Position numbers and translations under genes: made by a program
Shown: positions 25,601 to 35,000 of the stretch, piece by piece
Layout of the letters: each line of letters begins with the position of its first letter
How positions within the stretch are numbered: position 1 is the stretch's first letter
The notes under the pieces: generated by a model
Databases searched by the model: none
Told to the model about the DNA's origin: nothing
The model's input: the letters and a program-made list of their open reading frames with translations, nothing else
Source of the DNA: Deltaproteobacteria bacterium
GTDB taxonomy: Bacteria; Myxococcota_A; Polyangia; JAAYKL01
Direction: 5' to 3'
Length of the DNA stretch: 47,182 nucleotides
Assembly: GCA_016936575.1 (NCBI GenBank)
Contig: JAFGXQ010000177.1
Span: forward strand, 1 to 47,182

Positions 25601-26894
25601 TGTGGAACAGAAAAAGGAATTTGTAGATATTGTGGATACCCGAACCGGGGAGCGAATTGATATGCGCGACCCGCGGGTCACATTCATCTGGTCGTCGATG
25701 GGAGAGTTCTCCAGCGGCGCGATTGCGGCCGCATCCCGGAAAGCCGGAGTGAATTCCATTCATTTGCCCATACCCAACGTACATACGACCCAATTGGCCA
25801 AAAATGTCGCCTCCGGTAAAGAGTGTATTCCCTCGCTCATCGTTCTGGGAGGTATCCTGCATTTTTTTCAGAAGCATCCGCCGAACCAGGAGGGCGAGAT
25901 TCTGCTGTTCTATATGCCCTCCACCCTGGGGCCGTGTCGCACGGGTCAGTACTATGTGTTTTACGAACGGCTGTTTGAGGAGTTGGGGTTTGAAAATGCG
26001 GTCATTCTGGTGTGCGATTCGTCCAATTCCTATCGGGAGCTGGGCAGTTCGTTCACCAAAGATGCCTGGTGGGGGGTGATTCTCGGCGACTACTTCACCG
26101 ATATGCATACCGGATTGCGATTGCTGGCCAAAGATGTGGACGCCGCATTGAAGACACTTCAGTCGGTCTGGGAAGATGTCATTGAAGTGTTTTCAAATAA
26201 CGGAAACATTGAAAAAGCATTGGACCGGGCCGGGAAAATTCTTACGGCGATTCCCCGTCGGCAGCGGTTGGAAGATCTGCAAAAGGTGCTGATTGTCGGT
26301 GAAATTTATGTGCGCCGGGATTCTTTTTCGGTGAAAGAGATTAACGACTTTCTCATTTCGAAAAATATTTTTCCCAAGATCGCCGGTATTTCGGAGTGGA
26401 TTGACTACACCGACCACTGTCGATGGCGGGGCCTGCAGAAGCAAAAGGGCGAGCTGAAGTTCAAAGGGCTGATTCAAACGGGCAAGTGGAAAGAGCACGC
26501 CATGTACCACGTGGAAGGGTTCTATAAAGAAATGATTGTCCATAAAGTGGCCCGATATCTCAAGCCCACCGGTCTGATTCCGGATGTGCCCACCGATATG
26601 CACGAAATAATCGGAAACACCGAAAAATTGTTTATTGACCCTCGGCTCGAGAGCGAAGCCACGGTTTCGGCGGGCGCCGCTGCCACCGGTATGTTGGACG
26701 GATACAACGGAACGGTGATCATTTCACCTTTCTCGTGTCTTCCCGGTCGGTTGGTGGAAGGGGTGTACGGCCCATGGGCGAGAAAACACAATTTTCCGTA
26801 TATCGCACTGGAGAACGATGGTCAGCCCTATTCCCCCAGCGTGGTTGCTCGAATGGAAATTTTTGCCCATAACGTAATGAGATTTAAAAAATAA
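22659..26894 (+). CDS. Giant activase of the 2-hydroxyacyl-CoA dehydratase type
   Basis: This 1411-residue protein fuses two ASKHA-type ATPase domains to further parts. Domain 1 (about 1-270) opens DLIGIDIGSTSVKIV and has KCASGTGEF with a cysteine near 122; domain 2 (about 300-590) opens LGVDGGSTTTKVAL and has EACSAGTGSF with a cysteine near 430. In dehydratase activators (HgdC, BcrA/D) the matching cysteines bind a [4Fe-4S] cluster between subunits and ATP use drives low-potential electron transfer. A cysteine-rich CKSCDNYC segment follows, then a long C-terminal region (GVPMAFSVHSLWPLYSWFF and onward) of the DUF2229/HgdB-like type. The ATG at 22659 fits an AGGA site; an ATG six bases upstream is possible. 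No dehydratase subunit gene adjoins. The substrate is unknown. Confidence 0.85.
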   Translation: MERDLIGIDIGSTSVKIVRIATDNSVDAQVMAHDGNVPHTVRQLLERISFSSKIAPLALATGTEGRFRLKLPNIIAPMAIENALSHLSLDAKALVCMGGEDLVVYTLDAACRITATYSGNKCASGTGEFFRQQLGRMNMNLEDIESAATGATLQKLSSRCSVFMKSDCTHKLNKGEATPGDIALSLSKIMADKVSDFLTKTRIQSGKVVLTGGVTQNPFVAKYVSEAWPTLDIVVPTESPYFEAFGTAFLAAEFGAELPSPEELFNSGDALSYDTYPSITAFADKVKYMPSMRGKYDPDAEYILGVDGGSTTTKVALVNAKTYEIVAAHYGRTHGNPVKTTKECIEEVKKQIGPNEDPNISLVSTTGSSRELLGVFLGTSAVYNEIIAHTTGTTFFEKAVDTIFEIGGQDAKYVSINNKVPIDYAMNEACSAGTGSFLEESCKGDLSIDRPEEIGPIAMNAEAPLKFGEHCSAFINSDIRKAIQQGAARENIVAGLIFSIVSNYLNRVSGNRRVGNHVMLQGGVAKNPAVPLAFAQLTGQEIIVPPDPELMGCFGVALLAHQKANEGFLEKAAFSLNALLQNEIVQKGTFVCKSCDNYCTIRRLEVNGTKYPFGGRCSKFTNLRKKKPDNDDSVNYVEVRTRMLFEEFAPAPNAHPDAPITVGVPMAFSVHSLWPLYSWFFHELGVKLVISEQILSEGIAKIESNYCFPSEIAHGALEDVLRKNPDFVFMPFFKKMPTLEAGKVHATVCPLTQGMPFFLKQAFGLSEDVILRPVVNLKADLRGSSDEFEQIAVKMGFTAERGAAAYKKGVEMYDQFLRAYRALGDEVLEQVARHPEKKYICLLGRPYNAFTRDANMGIPRKLLSNGVSVIPFDMIYDVDAEIFPNMYWYYGQQDMKAVRVASRVPNLYPVWISNFSCAPDSFMLHYLRWMMGQKPYLVLEIDSHSADAGIDTRIEAFLDIIDSFRRGGFDANVKPYRRRFVVEQKKEFVDIVDTRTGERIDMRDPRVTFIWSSMGEFSSGAIAAASRKAGVNSIHLPIPNVHTTQLAKNVASGKECIPSLIVLGGILHFFQKHPPNQEGEILLFYMPSTLGPCRTGQYYVFYERLFEELGFENAVILVCDSSNSYRELGSSFTKDAWWGVILGDYFTDMHTGLRLLAKDVDAALKTLQSVWEDVIEVFSNNGNIEKALDRAGKILTAIPRRQRLEDLQKVLIVGEIYVRRDSFSVKEINDFLISKNIFPKIAGISEWIDYTDHCRWRGLQKQKGELKFKGLIQTGKWKEHAMYHVEGFYKEMIVHKVARYLKPTGLIPDVPTDMHEIIGNTEKLFIDPRLESEATVSAGAAATGMLDGYNGTVIISPFSCLPGRLVEGVYGPWARKHNFPYIALENDGQPYSPSVVARMEIFAHNVMRFKK

Positions 26895-27110
26895 GCATTC
26901 CGGTGTACATCTATGTAACCTACCGCATTATTTATAGTCTTTTCCATATGTAAAATAATTGTTGATTTTTGTGTGGCTGTATTGTTACTTTGTTATTGAA
27001 ATATTAACGGTTTCCGCTAATTCTGGATCCATAATTTTGTTTACAAAAAGGTGATAAATCCGTAATCTTTAAAAACTGGAAAACGTAACGAAGGCATAAC
27101 TCCATTGCGA

Positions 27111-27905
27111 ATGAGAAGATTTCATATCGAAAACGAGACATTAATTGCCCAATATGACCGGGTGGATGATAAAGCGGAAGAAGTCCGTTCGCTGATGGAG
27201 TGCGTGTCCAATACCGAGCTGTACAACTTGTGGACACAGCTCGACGTATCGGCCATTTACCACGATTGCGCGTTGGAAGGGGAGGTCATATCTCCCGAAG
27301 AACTCAACTCCGCGCTGGATCCGCGATCGGTCACCGATGCCACCAATTTAACGTTGTACACCGCCATTCGCAAACATAAACAGGCGTTTGAAAGATGTCG
27401 CGACCTGGCTCAGCTTTCGAATCTCGAATATGATGAGGCGTTGTTCAAATCGTTCAATTTGATGTTCAGCCCAGTGGATGTGGACCCGGATATTGAGGGT
27501 TTCCGGAATGAAATTCCATTGCACCGCACCTATTTTCACGAAATTAATCAGGCCAAACAGATTCGAGAAAATATGAATGAGCTGATTTCATGGGCCAATG
27601 ACGAGTTTGACAAAAACGCGCATCCGTTCTCTTTTGCAGCGAGAATGCATCATCGGTTCATGCATATTTTCCCCTACCCCGACACATCGGGAAAAGTGGG
27701 ACGCGCGGTGATGAACATCTATCTGATGCGAAATGGGTTTCTGCCGGCGGTGGTGCATGCGACGGAACGTCAGCGGTACTACGAAGCCATTCGAAATTCC
27801 CATCAGGACCTCACCGTATTGCTCATTGATTCTGAAATGGCCTCCCTCGATTCTGCCATTCGGTTTTTACGGCGGGTAATTGTTCGAAAACCCATGGCGC
27901 GATAA
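27111..27905 (+). CDS. Fic-like protein with degenerate catalytic motif
   Basis: The 264-residue protein has a Fic-type fold: an N-terminal helix with HDCALEGEVISPEEL, resembling the inhibitory segment (S/T)xxxE(G/N), and a C-terminal core with HHRFMHIFPYPD-TSGKVGR, then ERQRYYEAI. The canonical Fic loop is HPFx(D/E)GN(G/K)R, whose His is the base and whose Asn and Arg hold ATP. Here the aligned residues are F187-P-Y-P-D191-T-S-G-K195-V-G-R198, so His is replaced by Phe, Asn by Ser and the first Arg by Lys. AMP transfer is therefore doubtful. A TTG two codons upstream is an alternative start; no strong ribosome site is seen. It converges on the protease gene. Confidence 0.8.
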   Translation: MRRFHIENETLIAQYDRVDDKAEEVRSLMECVSNTELYNLWTQLDVSAIYHDCALEGEVISPEELNSALDPRSVTDATNLTLYTAIRKHKQAFERCRDLAQLSNLEYDEALFKSFNLMFSPVDVDPDIEGFRNEIPLHRTYFHEINQAKQIRENMNELISWANDEFDKNAHPFSFAARMHHRFMHIFPYPDTSGKVGRAVMNIYLMRNGFLPAVVHATERQRYYEAIRNSHQDLTVLLIDSEMASLDSAIRFLRRVIVRKPMAR

Positions 27906-27924
27906 TTTTTTCTGTTCGATGATG

Positions 27925-28851
27925 CTATAAAATCGGTCTCATTACGGTGGGCATGAAGGTGATTACAAAAAGCACCAGGCAGATAATTCCCATTACTTTT
28001 CCGCGGGTTGAGAGATGCATGTCGTCTGTTGGCGGGTGTTGAAAACCGCGTTTTTTAAACACCAGCAGCATGATGGTGCCCAGGAAAATCCAACTGAATC
28101 CAGGAACGGAAGCCTCGACAATCTGCTCTGTCGGCAAGCCGCGGTGATACGCGTCCCATCCGTAGTAGCCGCTCACCGCCGCGCCGAACAGGAAAAGCAG
28201 TCGATGAAACATGATTGAGACTCTGCTGTGAAGATCGCCGAACAGCGCATAAAAAATGTGTCCGCCGTCCAGCTGACCGATCGGAAACATATTGAGCATG
28301 GTGATGAGCATGCCGAACCACCCGGCGAACGCCATGGCGGATTTGTTTATCAGGATGTCGTGATTGTCGGGCAGGGGACCGATGACCACATGCTTGGCCA
28401 GCAGGTACAACAGCGACTGTCCCTCCATGTACCCGGCGCTACCGGTTTCAATAACGGGGCATCTCGCAAGTCCTATGAATAATAGTGGAATCGCCACAAT
28501 CATGCCTGCCAGCGGGCCGGCGGCACCCACATCCATGAGTGCATTTCGGGAGCGGATTCTTCCGCGCATCACAATTACCGCACCCATGGTTCCGAAGAGC
28601 GAAACGACGGGCGGAATCGGGATGAAGTAGGGGAGAGACGCATCCACCCGGTGTTTTCTGGCCATGAGGTAGTGCCCGGCTTCATGGGCCACCAGGACGG
28701 CCATCAGACTGGCGGCGAACGCAAAGCCGTTTTCAATTCGTTCCGCAGGGTTGTCGCCGGACAAATGGAGGTATCCGGCAAAAAATACGGTCGTCACTGT
28801 TACCAGAAATAGACCGAGATTGACAATGGGGTTGCGTTTCTTTTGAGTCAT
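27925..28851 (-). CDS. Site-2 protease, M50 family
   Basis: The 308-residue polytopic membrane protein carries the zinc motif HEAGH (residues 56-60, with the catalytic Glu57) and the third ligand in NMFPIGQLDGGH (Asp195), both defining M50 intramembrane metalloproteases. Several hydrophobic segments surround them, and no PDZ domain is visible, so it belongs to the compact type rather than RseP. These enzymes cut membrane-anchored regulators or signal remnants within the bilayer. No anti-sigma factor or substrate gene is adjacent. It converges with the Fic-like gene 20 bases away and lies 148 bases from the chemoreceptor gene. Confidence 0.9.
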   Translation of the reverse strand: MTQKKRNPIVNLGLFLVTVTTVFFAGYLHLSGDNPAERIENGFAFAASLMAVLVAHEAGHYLMARKHRVDASLPYFIPIPPVVSLFGTMGAVIVMRGRIRSRNALMDVGAAGPLAGMIVAIPLLFIGLARCPVIETGSAGYMEGQSLLYLLAKHVVIGPLPDNHDILINKSAMAFAGWFGMLITMLNMFPIGQLDGGHIFYALFGDLHSRVSIMFHRLLFLFGAAVSGYYGWDAYHRGLPTEQIVEASVPGFSWIFLGTIMLLVFKKRGFQHPPTDDMHLSTRGKVMGIICLVLFVITFMPTVMRPIL

Positions 28852-28999
28852 TTGATTATTGCTTCGGCTTCATTTCGAAAGTACGTCGGCAGACGCATCT
28901 GAACTGTCCGTTCGGACCGTTTCTACAACGTAGTGCGGCATTTGACCAGTTGCTTTTCGCGAATTGGAAAACGTACAATGTTTGTGGGGGGGCGGATGA

Positions 29000-30664
29000 T
29001 TAAAAGTCTTCGAGGTCCAGATCCGCTGCGGCCGGGTTCTTGTCGGTGGCCTCGGGAGCGATGGAGGGCGTGCGGTCGGCTTTCGCTTCAACCTCTTTCA
29101 CTTCGCGATAAATGTGATCGGTGCGGTGATTGGTGTGGTGGCTTCGACCGCCGTCGACCTGGAAGAAGCGGATGTTCTTCAACAACATTTTTGATTGATC
29201 GGACAGTTCCTGCGCAGTGGAAGCGGTCTGTTCCGCTGCGGCGGAATTCTGCTGAATGACATTATCCAGCCCCCGGATGGCGGTGTTGATCTGTTCGGCC
29301 CCGTGGCTTTGTTCAGCGGACGCCGCGCTGATTTCCTGGATGAGTTCGGTGGTCTTTTGAATTTCCGGAACCAGTCGCTGAAGCATTTCCCGCGCATTTG
29401 CCGCCACTTCAACAGTTTCCTGCGACAGTGCCGAAATATCGCCGGCGGCCTCCTGACTTCGAGCAGCCAGCTTCCCAACAGCCGACGCCACTACGGCAAA
29501 TCCTTTCCCATGTTCACCCGCTCGGGCGGCTTCGATGGACGCATTCAAGCTGAGCATATTGGTTTGGCGCGCAATCTCCTCGATAATTGTGATTTTTTTG
29601 GAAATTTTTTGCATCGCCTCCACGGCGCGGAGCACGGATTCACCACTCAGTTCGGCATCTTTGGCCACCTTCACTGCGATAGATTCTGTGGTGCGCGCGT
29701 TGTCGGCGTTTTGCTGAATGCTGGCGCTCATTTCTTCCATTGACGCGGAGACCTGTTCTGCGCTGGCCGCCTGCTCCACCGCGCCGCTGGAAATCTGCGA
29801 AGAGGCGGAAGTGAGTTGTTCCGCACCGGACGACACCTGCGCCGACACCTGCTGCACCTCAGTAATTGTTTTATTGAGGGTGTGAATCATTTTTGCGAAG
29901 CTTTGGCTCATCACGCCGAATTCATCTTTGGTTTGAATGTTGCTTTGCACGGTGAGATCACCATTGCTCATCCGCTCGGCGATGTGTTTGCTTTCGTTGA
30001 CCGGTTTTAGAATGCCCAGAACGAGAATGAACGCGAACACCACCGATAGGGCGATGCAGACGACAATGGTGAGAACGGCGCTTGAGAATATGGATTCCGA
30101 TATGGCGATACTTTCCTGGTACTTGGTCTCCGCCCCTTCGAGGAACACCCCGGTAAGATTGTCCATGGCCGTGCGGACGGTTGAAAAGTGTTCTGTGTAC
30201 CCGCCGTAGTACAGCGCTTCGGCGGTGGTGAAATCCTTTTTAGATATCATGGAGAGAAGATTTTTCGTATCTTTAGAAAGTTCCTCGAAATTTGAATGGA
30301 AGGATTCGAAGTCGTCGGTTTTTTGAACCCCGCTTTCCTCCCACAGTTTTTCGGCTTTAACAAAGCGTTCCTGTACCTGCCCCAGATTATCTTTCACATC
30401 GGCCACCAAATCCGCGTCGGGTTTTTCGGCTTCGCGCTGGTTGAGCAATTGGGTGATGGCCAGGTTGGACTGATAGGCATCCCGGTCGGCTTCAATCAGA
30501 TAATCCACACTGAGCAGATTGGTTTTGTACATCACTTCGACTTCATCATTGATCACTTGTATGCGGCTCAGGATGTAAATCACCCCAACGACAAACAGCG
30601 CCACGATGGTGGTCAATGCCACGACGATTTTGTATTTCACTTTCAGGTTGTTGAAAAATTGCAT
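29000..30664 (-). CDS. Methyl-accepting chemotaxis protein
   Basis: The ATG at 30664 follows GAGGAGAGGA and gives 554 residues; longer in-frame readings lack such a site. Order: TM1 (about 10-33), a periplasmic four-helix-bundle sensor of about 160 residues, TM2 (about 195-219), a HAMP domain (about 218-270) and the signalling coiled coil, whose hairpin tip reads IARQTNMLSLNASIEAARAGE. Receptors of this class bind a ligand outside and control CheA through CheW. The tip keeps the CheA/CheW-contact core, though KLAARS is preceded by SAVG rather than the usual DEVR. The C-terminus ends DLDLEDF, not a clear NWETF-type tether. No che genes lie in the window, so the pathway and ligand are unknown. 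Confidence 0.95.
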   Translation of the reverse strand: MQFFNNLKVKYKIVVALTTIVALFVVGVIYILSRIQVINDEVEVMYKTNLLSVDYLIEADRDAYQSNLAITQLLNQREAEKPDADLVADVKDNLGQVQERFVKAEKLWEESGVQKTDDFESFHSNFEELSKDTKNLLSMISKKDFTTAEALYYGGYTEHFSTVRTAMDNLTGVFLEGAETKYQESIAISESIFSSAVLTIVVCIALSVVFAFILVLGILKPVNESKHIAERMSNGDLTVQSNIQTKDEFGVMSQSFAKMIHTLNKTITEVQQVSAQVSSGAEQLTSASSQISSGAVEQAASAEQVSASMEEMSASIQQNADNARTTESIAVKVAKDAELSGESVLRAVEAMQKISKKITIIEEIARQTNMLSLNASIEAARAGEHGKGFAVVASAVGKLAARSQEAAGDISALSQETVEVAANAREMLQRLVPEIQKTTELIQEISAASAEQSHGAEQINTAIRGLDNVIQQNSAAAEQTASTAQELSDQSKMLLKNIRFFQVDGGRSHHTNHRTDHIYREVKEVEAKADRTPSIAPEATDKNPAAADLDLEDF

Positions 30665-30892
30665 GTTCCTCTCCTCAGTTTCAAAGAAACGATTTGTTTC
30701 AATTCCGTCAAAAGAATCTGGGAAGAATAACGGGCAAAATCGAAAACGTTTAATGCCATTTTCGCAACGCTGCGCGATGGGATGGGCGCGAGGCTCGAGT
30801 ACGCCCAGTGAAATCGTGCAGGTTGGCGTCAGTGACAAGATTATAAAAAAAAGCGGGAGTGGATTTCACCACGATACAGGTGCTCAGTGGAA

Positions 30893-31774
30893 TTAATCTT
30901 CTTCGTCGGACGGCTTGTTATAGTAGTTGAAAAGAATCGCTGGATTGTCTTCGTGAACCGAAAACTCGTCCCCCGGGCACCATTCATCATCGGCTGGATT
31001 ATAAATAGTGGAAGGAATGCCGCATCCGTTTCGTGAGGTATCGATAATCACAGGCTTGTCGGTAAGCTCGTACAGCTCGTCGGCGAACAGTTCTTCAAGT
31101 TCCATGGGCTGAAAATTCGATGTATTGGACGCCCAGCCGTCGATTTTGTCGTAGTTCTCGTATTGAGAAACCAGTTCGAACACGCCTTCGGCATCAATCC
31201 AGCCGCTGTGACCGATGTCGAGAAATACCGCGGCGTTCTCGGCGTTGTCGGCGATGATGCCGCAGACTTTGTCGAGTATATCATTCATTTCATCGTCATT
31301 GGCGGACATGGCGAAGGTATCGGGTTCGATTACCAAAACGACATCGCCCGGTTTTTCGCTGATCATCACCGCGAGTTCTTCAATCCAGGCCAGGTACCCG
31401 TCCTCGTCGAAGCCGCCGCAGTGAAGGCATTGATAAATTGTAATCACCGGAAACCGATCATCACCGGATTCCTCCATCGGAGTGGCGATCATGGCGCGGG
31501 AGAGGCGCACCTGGTTTTCGTCGGTGTACATATCCGGAAACAGCCAGGAGGCGCAGCCGGTGGCCTCGGTCGAGTACATCTCCTGAGAGGCCAGACGGTC
31601 CAGAATGGAGACGGACGGCTCTCCGTCGGCGTTTTCGGTTGAAGAGTTGTCGTCGTTGTTTTCATTCACCTGCGAGGGGACGCCGGGCGCCTGTTCAAGG
31701 CTCGGATCCATTTCACAGCCGACGATGATGAAAAGAAAACAAAAGGATAAGATTAAACGTTTTAACGTGTTCAT
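30893..31774 (-). CDS. GH6-like lipoprotein, probably not a normal cellulase
   Basis: The 293-residue protein has a lipobox (IIVGC, Cys20) and a Ser/Asn/Asp-rich linker before a domain that shares the GH6 cellulase signatures: VVLVIEPD (about 145-152), FLDIGHSGW (184-192), NTSNF (217-221) and IDTSRNG (244-250). GH6 enzymes invert beta-1,4-glucan linkages using an Asp in a loop that usually reads YN-P-RDC. Here the corresponding stretch is YQCLHCGG (114-121) and lacks that Asp; the C-terminal base region is also shortened (YYNKPSDEED at the end). It may be an inactive carbohydrate-binding relative or a divergent enzyme. The neighbouring chemoreceptor is 228 bases downstream on the same strand. 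Confidence 0.75.
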   Translation of the reverse strand: MNTLKRLILSFCFLFIIVGCEMDPSLEQAPGVPSQVNENNDDNSSTENADGEPSVSILDRLASQEMYSTEATGCASWLFPDMYTDENQVRLSRAMIATPMEESGDDRFPVITIYQCLHCGGFDEDGYLAWIEELAVMISEKPGDVVLVIEPDTFAMSANDDEMNDILDKVCGIIADNAENAAVFLDIGHSGWIDAEGVFELVSQYENYDKIDGWASNTSNFQPMELEELFADELYELTDKPVIIDTSRNGCGIPSTIYNPADDEWCPGDEFSVHEDNPAILFNYYNKPSDEED

Positions 31775-32002
31775 TTTTTCAGTTCCTGTAACGCGCTTGT
31801 GTTCGTTTCAATCCGAAAGTTGATATGAACACCGCTTCGTTACCTGCAAATCAGGCAAAAATCAAATCGAAATCAAATCAATCACGTGCCCAATTTGGAA
31901 ATATTTGTTTTCGGCAACGATGGCGAAGTCTCAATTCTCGTGGGGAACGGTTCCTTACGCGCGTTGTCAGGGGTCATTTTTTTTGCTCATGCTGACTATT
32001 TT

Positions 32003-32050
32003 TGTGTCGCAATGGCACGAAATGGCTCATAATGTGCCGAATCTGACACA
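32003..32050. promoter_or_regulatory. Nested inverted repeat upstream of the giant regulator
   Basis: TGTGTC (32003-32008) and GGCAC (32014-32018) are mirrored by GTGCC (32034-32038) and GACACA (32045-32050). The block ends 14 bases before the start codon at 32064 and touches the ribosome site. It looks like an operator for a dimeric regulator or a leader hairpin. The minus strand has GG-N10-GC within it (sigma54-like); the plus strand is one base short. Confidence 0.5.
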
Positions 32051-32063
32051 AAAAAGGAAAAAC

Positions 32064-35000
32064 ATGTTGAAGCAGGAAGTATTCAATCATCGGTACCGCG
32101 TCACTGAAATTCTGGGAGCGGGCGCGCAGGGACAGGTGATGTTGGCAATCGATACGGTGGTTGACCGACAGGTGGCGCTTAAGGTGCTGCACGTGGGTCA
32201 GGACGACAACTGGCGTGCGTTGTTCAAACGCGAATTCGAGATTCTGGCGGATTTGTCCCATCCCTACCTGGCGCAGGTGTATGATTTTGGAGTGACTGCC
32301 GATGAGACGGTGTATTTCACCCGCGATTATATTCCGGGAAAAGATTTGCTGTCGGCCACCGACGGCTGTTCTATACCGCAGTTTGTGGCGCTGAGTGTTC
32401 AATTGTGTCGCGCGTTGCGTCCTTTGCATCGCAGCGGGTTGATTCACGGCGACATCAAGCCCGGAAATCTCGTTCTCGGGCCCCTGCAGTCGGTTGACGG
32501 CCACGCGTGGCGGTGCACCGCGCATCCGATTGACTTTTCGTTTGTTCGTGCGGCGCATGGACAGTCTCCGCCGCGGGGAACGTTGCAGTACATGGCGCCC
32601 GAGCTGCTGTCCCAACAACCGATTGATGTGCGTGCGGATTTGTACGGTTTAGGCGTTTCGTTGTTTCAGGCGCTAACCGGTCGGTGTCCGTTTACCCCGG
32701 ATGTGGCAGCCATTTTGGACGCCCATCAGAAAGGGGTGGTACCCGAGTTTGAAACGATTCGGGTGCGGGTCGAAAGTGAGGAAGATACCCAGATTTTATC
32801 GGCATTGAAACCGATTCTATTGCGATTGCTCGCCGGGGATCCGAAAAAGCGATATCCCGATTTGGACGAGCTGGAGGCCGCATTCACCGGTTTGAAACCC
32901 GCCGCTGTGGTAACCGACAACATCAGCGCGATTCCGAGCAGAAATGTTCTGGCCACTCGGGAGGGGTTTTCGAAATCAATCTGGGAAAACGTGAATAAGC
33001 GGTTGACGGCAAACCGGCATATGCCGCTACATGTGATTCAGGGAGAGGTGGGGTCCGGTCGCAGCGCGCTGCGAAAGGTGGTCAAATGGCAGTCTCAATT
33101 AAATGGGTTCAATGTAGCCGAAGTCGACGCATCCGGCGCAACGGGATTCTTTACGACAATGGCAAACCTGCTGACGCAGTTTTCGATGCTGATGGGGGGT
33201 ACTGAAGACGGTGACGTCTGCGCGAGGTTGGCCTCCCGTTTGAACTCCCTGGAATACACCAAAGCTGAAATCGCGCCGGCGTGTGCCGAAGTTGCGACGC
33301 TGTCGGCGGCATGTGCGGCGATGAAACCCTTGTTGATCACCGTGGACAACGTGAATCGGGCCGATGCCGATACCCTGATGGCGTTGCGCGGAATAATTGC
33401 CGAAAGCTCGGAGCGGGTGCCGATGGCCGTGTTGGCAACCGCTACCGCGGATTTTTCGTGGCAGGATGCGTTGGGGCCGGGAGAGAAGTATGAAATCGTC
33501 GCCCTTTCAGAAACAGAAATATCTTCGTTGATAAAGCGGTATCTGCGAATTGAAGGTGCGCCGGCGGCATCGAAGATTATTGCCCACACCGGCGGAAACC
33601 CGCTTATTGTCACCCAGTTGTTGTGCGATTGCATTACGACTTCAAAAAGTCCGGACTCACTGCTGGAACAAACGGTGGTCTCGGATGTGAACGGTTATTG
33701 GCAGCAAAAATTGACGGAACTGCCATATTCTGAGATGTGCCTGCTAAAGGCTTGTGCCGTGTTGAATCGTCCGAGCAGCGCCGAGTGCATTACGCGCGTG
33801 GCAGAGGTTCCTGAAGGCGGGGATGCGCTGATAAAACAGCTGTGCGACACTCGATGGCTGACCAAAGCGCAGAATCTGTTTGCCATTCGTTCAGCGGCAT
33901 TGGCGGCGCAGATCGTATCGAATATTTCATCCGATGAGCGGACGCAGTACGCCAGGCGGGCATTTGATGCTGAGGTAGGTGCACCCTACAAAATACTGCA
34001 TGCGGCCGCCTGTGGTGAACTCGACTATGTAAATCAACATGCATTGAACATTGTTGTGGAGCGGGAGAAGAGCGGCGCGCCCGCCGTGGCCAGAGAGATT
34101 GCGCTGGCGGTTGTGAAATGCGACGTGGATGCAGAAATGGCTGATGAGTTGAGGTTGATTCTGGGACGGCTGCATATCGCGTTGGGGGAGCTTGAATCGG
34201 CCCGCGACTGGCTCTCTGGGCTCGAAGATTGTGCGAATCAGTCTCTTCGACAATCGACCCTGAAATATTTGGGACGGCTTGAGGTGTTGCAGTCGTCATT
34301 TGAAAAGGCGGCTGTGCTGCTTCGGAAAGCGTTGGCGCTCGATGAGAATGGAATTGCAGCACCGTCAATTTTGTATGAAATTTGTGAAATTGAGTTTCGT
34401 CGCGGCCGATATGACGTTGCGACTGAAATCGCGAATCGGGGCTTGGATTTACACGTCTGTGACGGGGAAACCGCCTGCAATCTGCTGTGCAGCAAAGCCA
34501 AAGCCAGCGCCGCGCGTGGCAAGCACGATGTGGCTATTGCACTGGCGGATGAAGCGGTTGAACGGGCAACGTCACTCAAGGAAAAGCGGCTGTTGGCGTT
34601 TGCACGCGATGTGCGGGCGTGGGTGCTCAGTCTGCAGGGAAAAATGATGGAAGCCACAGAAGAGCTGGAGCGATGCGTGGTACTGTATCGCGAAGTGGGC
34701 GACCTGGCCCGGTTGGCGCGATCACTTCAGGTGGTGGGAAATAACTATTGGTGGTTGGAGCGTTGGGAACTGATGTTGAAGAAACACGAAGAGGCGATGC
34801 GGGTGGTGGCATCGCTCGACAACCCGGCGGCGCGAAATGAACAGCTTATCGCGTATGGATTTGCACTGAATTGCATTGGACGGTTTGAAAAAGCGGCATT
34901 GGTGCTGCGGCAGGCGGAAGCAGAGGCAAAACGATTGGGTGACGCTTTTCAGCAGGCGAAAGTGGCAGTGTATGAGGGCGATATGCACGCATGGCAGGGG

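Noticed and set aside
24729..26108. A 459-codon open frame on the minus strand opposite the activase gene
   Set aside because: It is an antisense shadow of a gene with clear domain motifs and shows no recognisable family or ribosome site.
30720..30765. A sigma28-like TAAA...GCCCGTTA before the chemoreceptor gene
   Set aside because: The spacer is 13 instead of about 15 bases and the second box fits poorly.
32013..32028. Sigma54-like TGGCACGAAATGGCT on the plus strand before the giant regulator
   Set aside because: The GG to GC spacing is one base short of the required ten, so it is unlikely to work; it is better seen as part of the inverted repeat.
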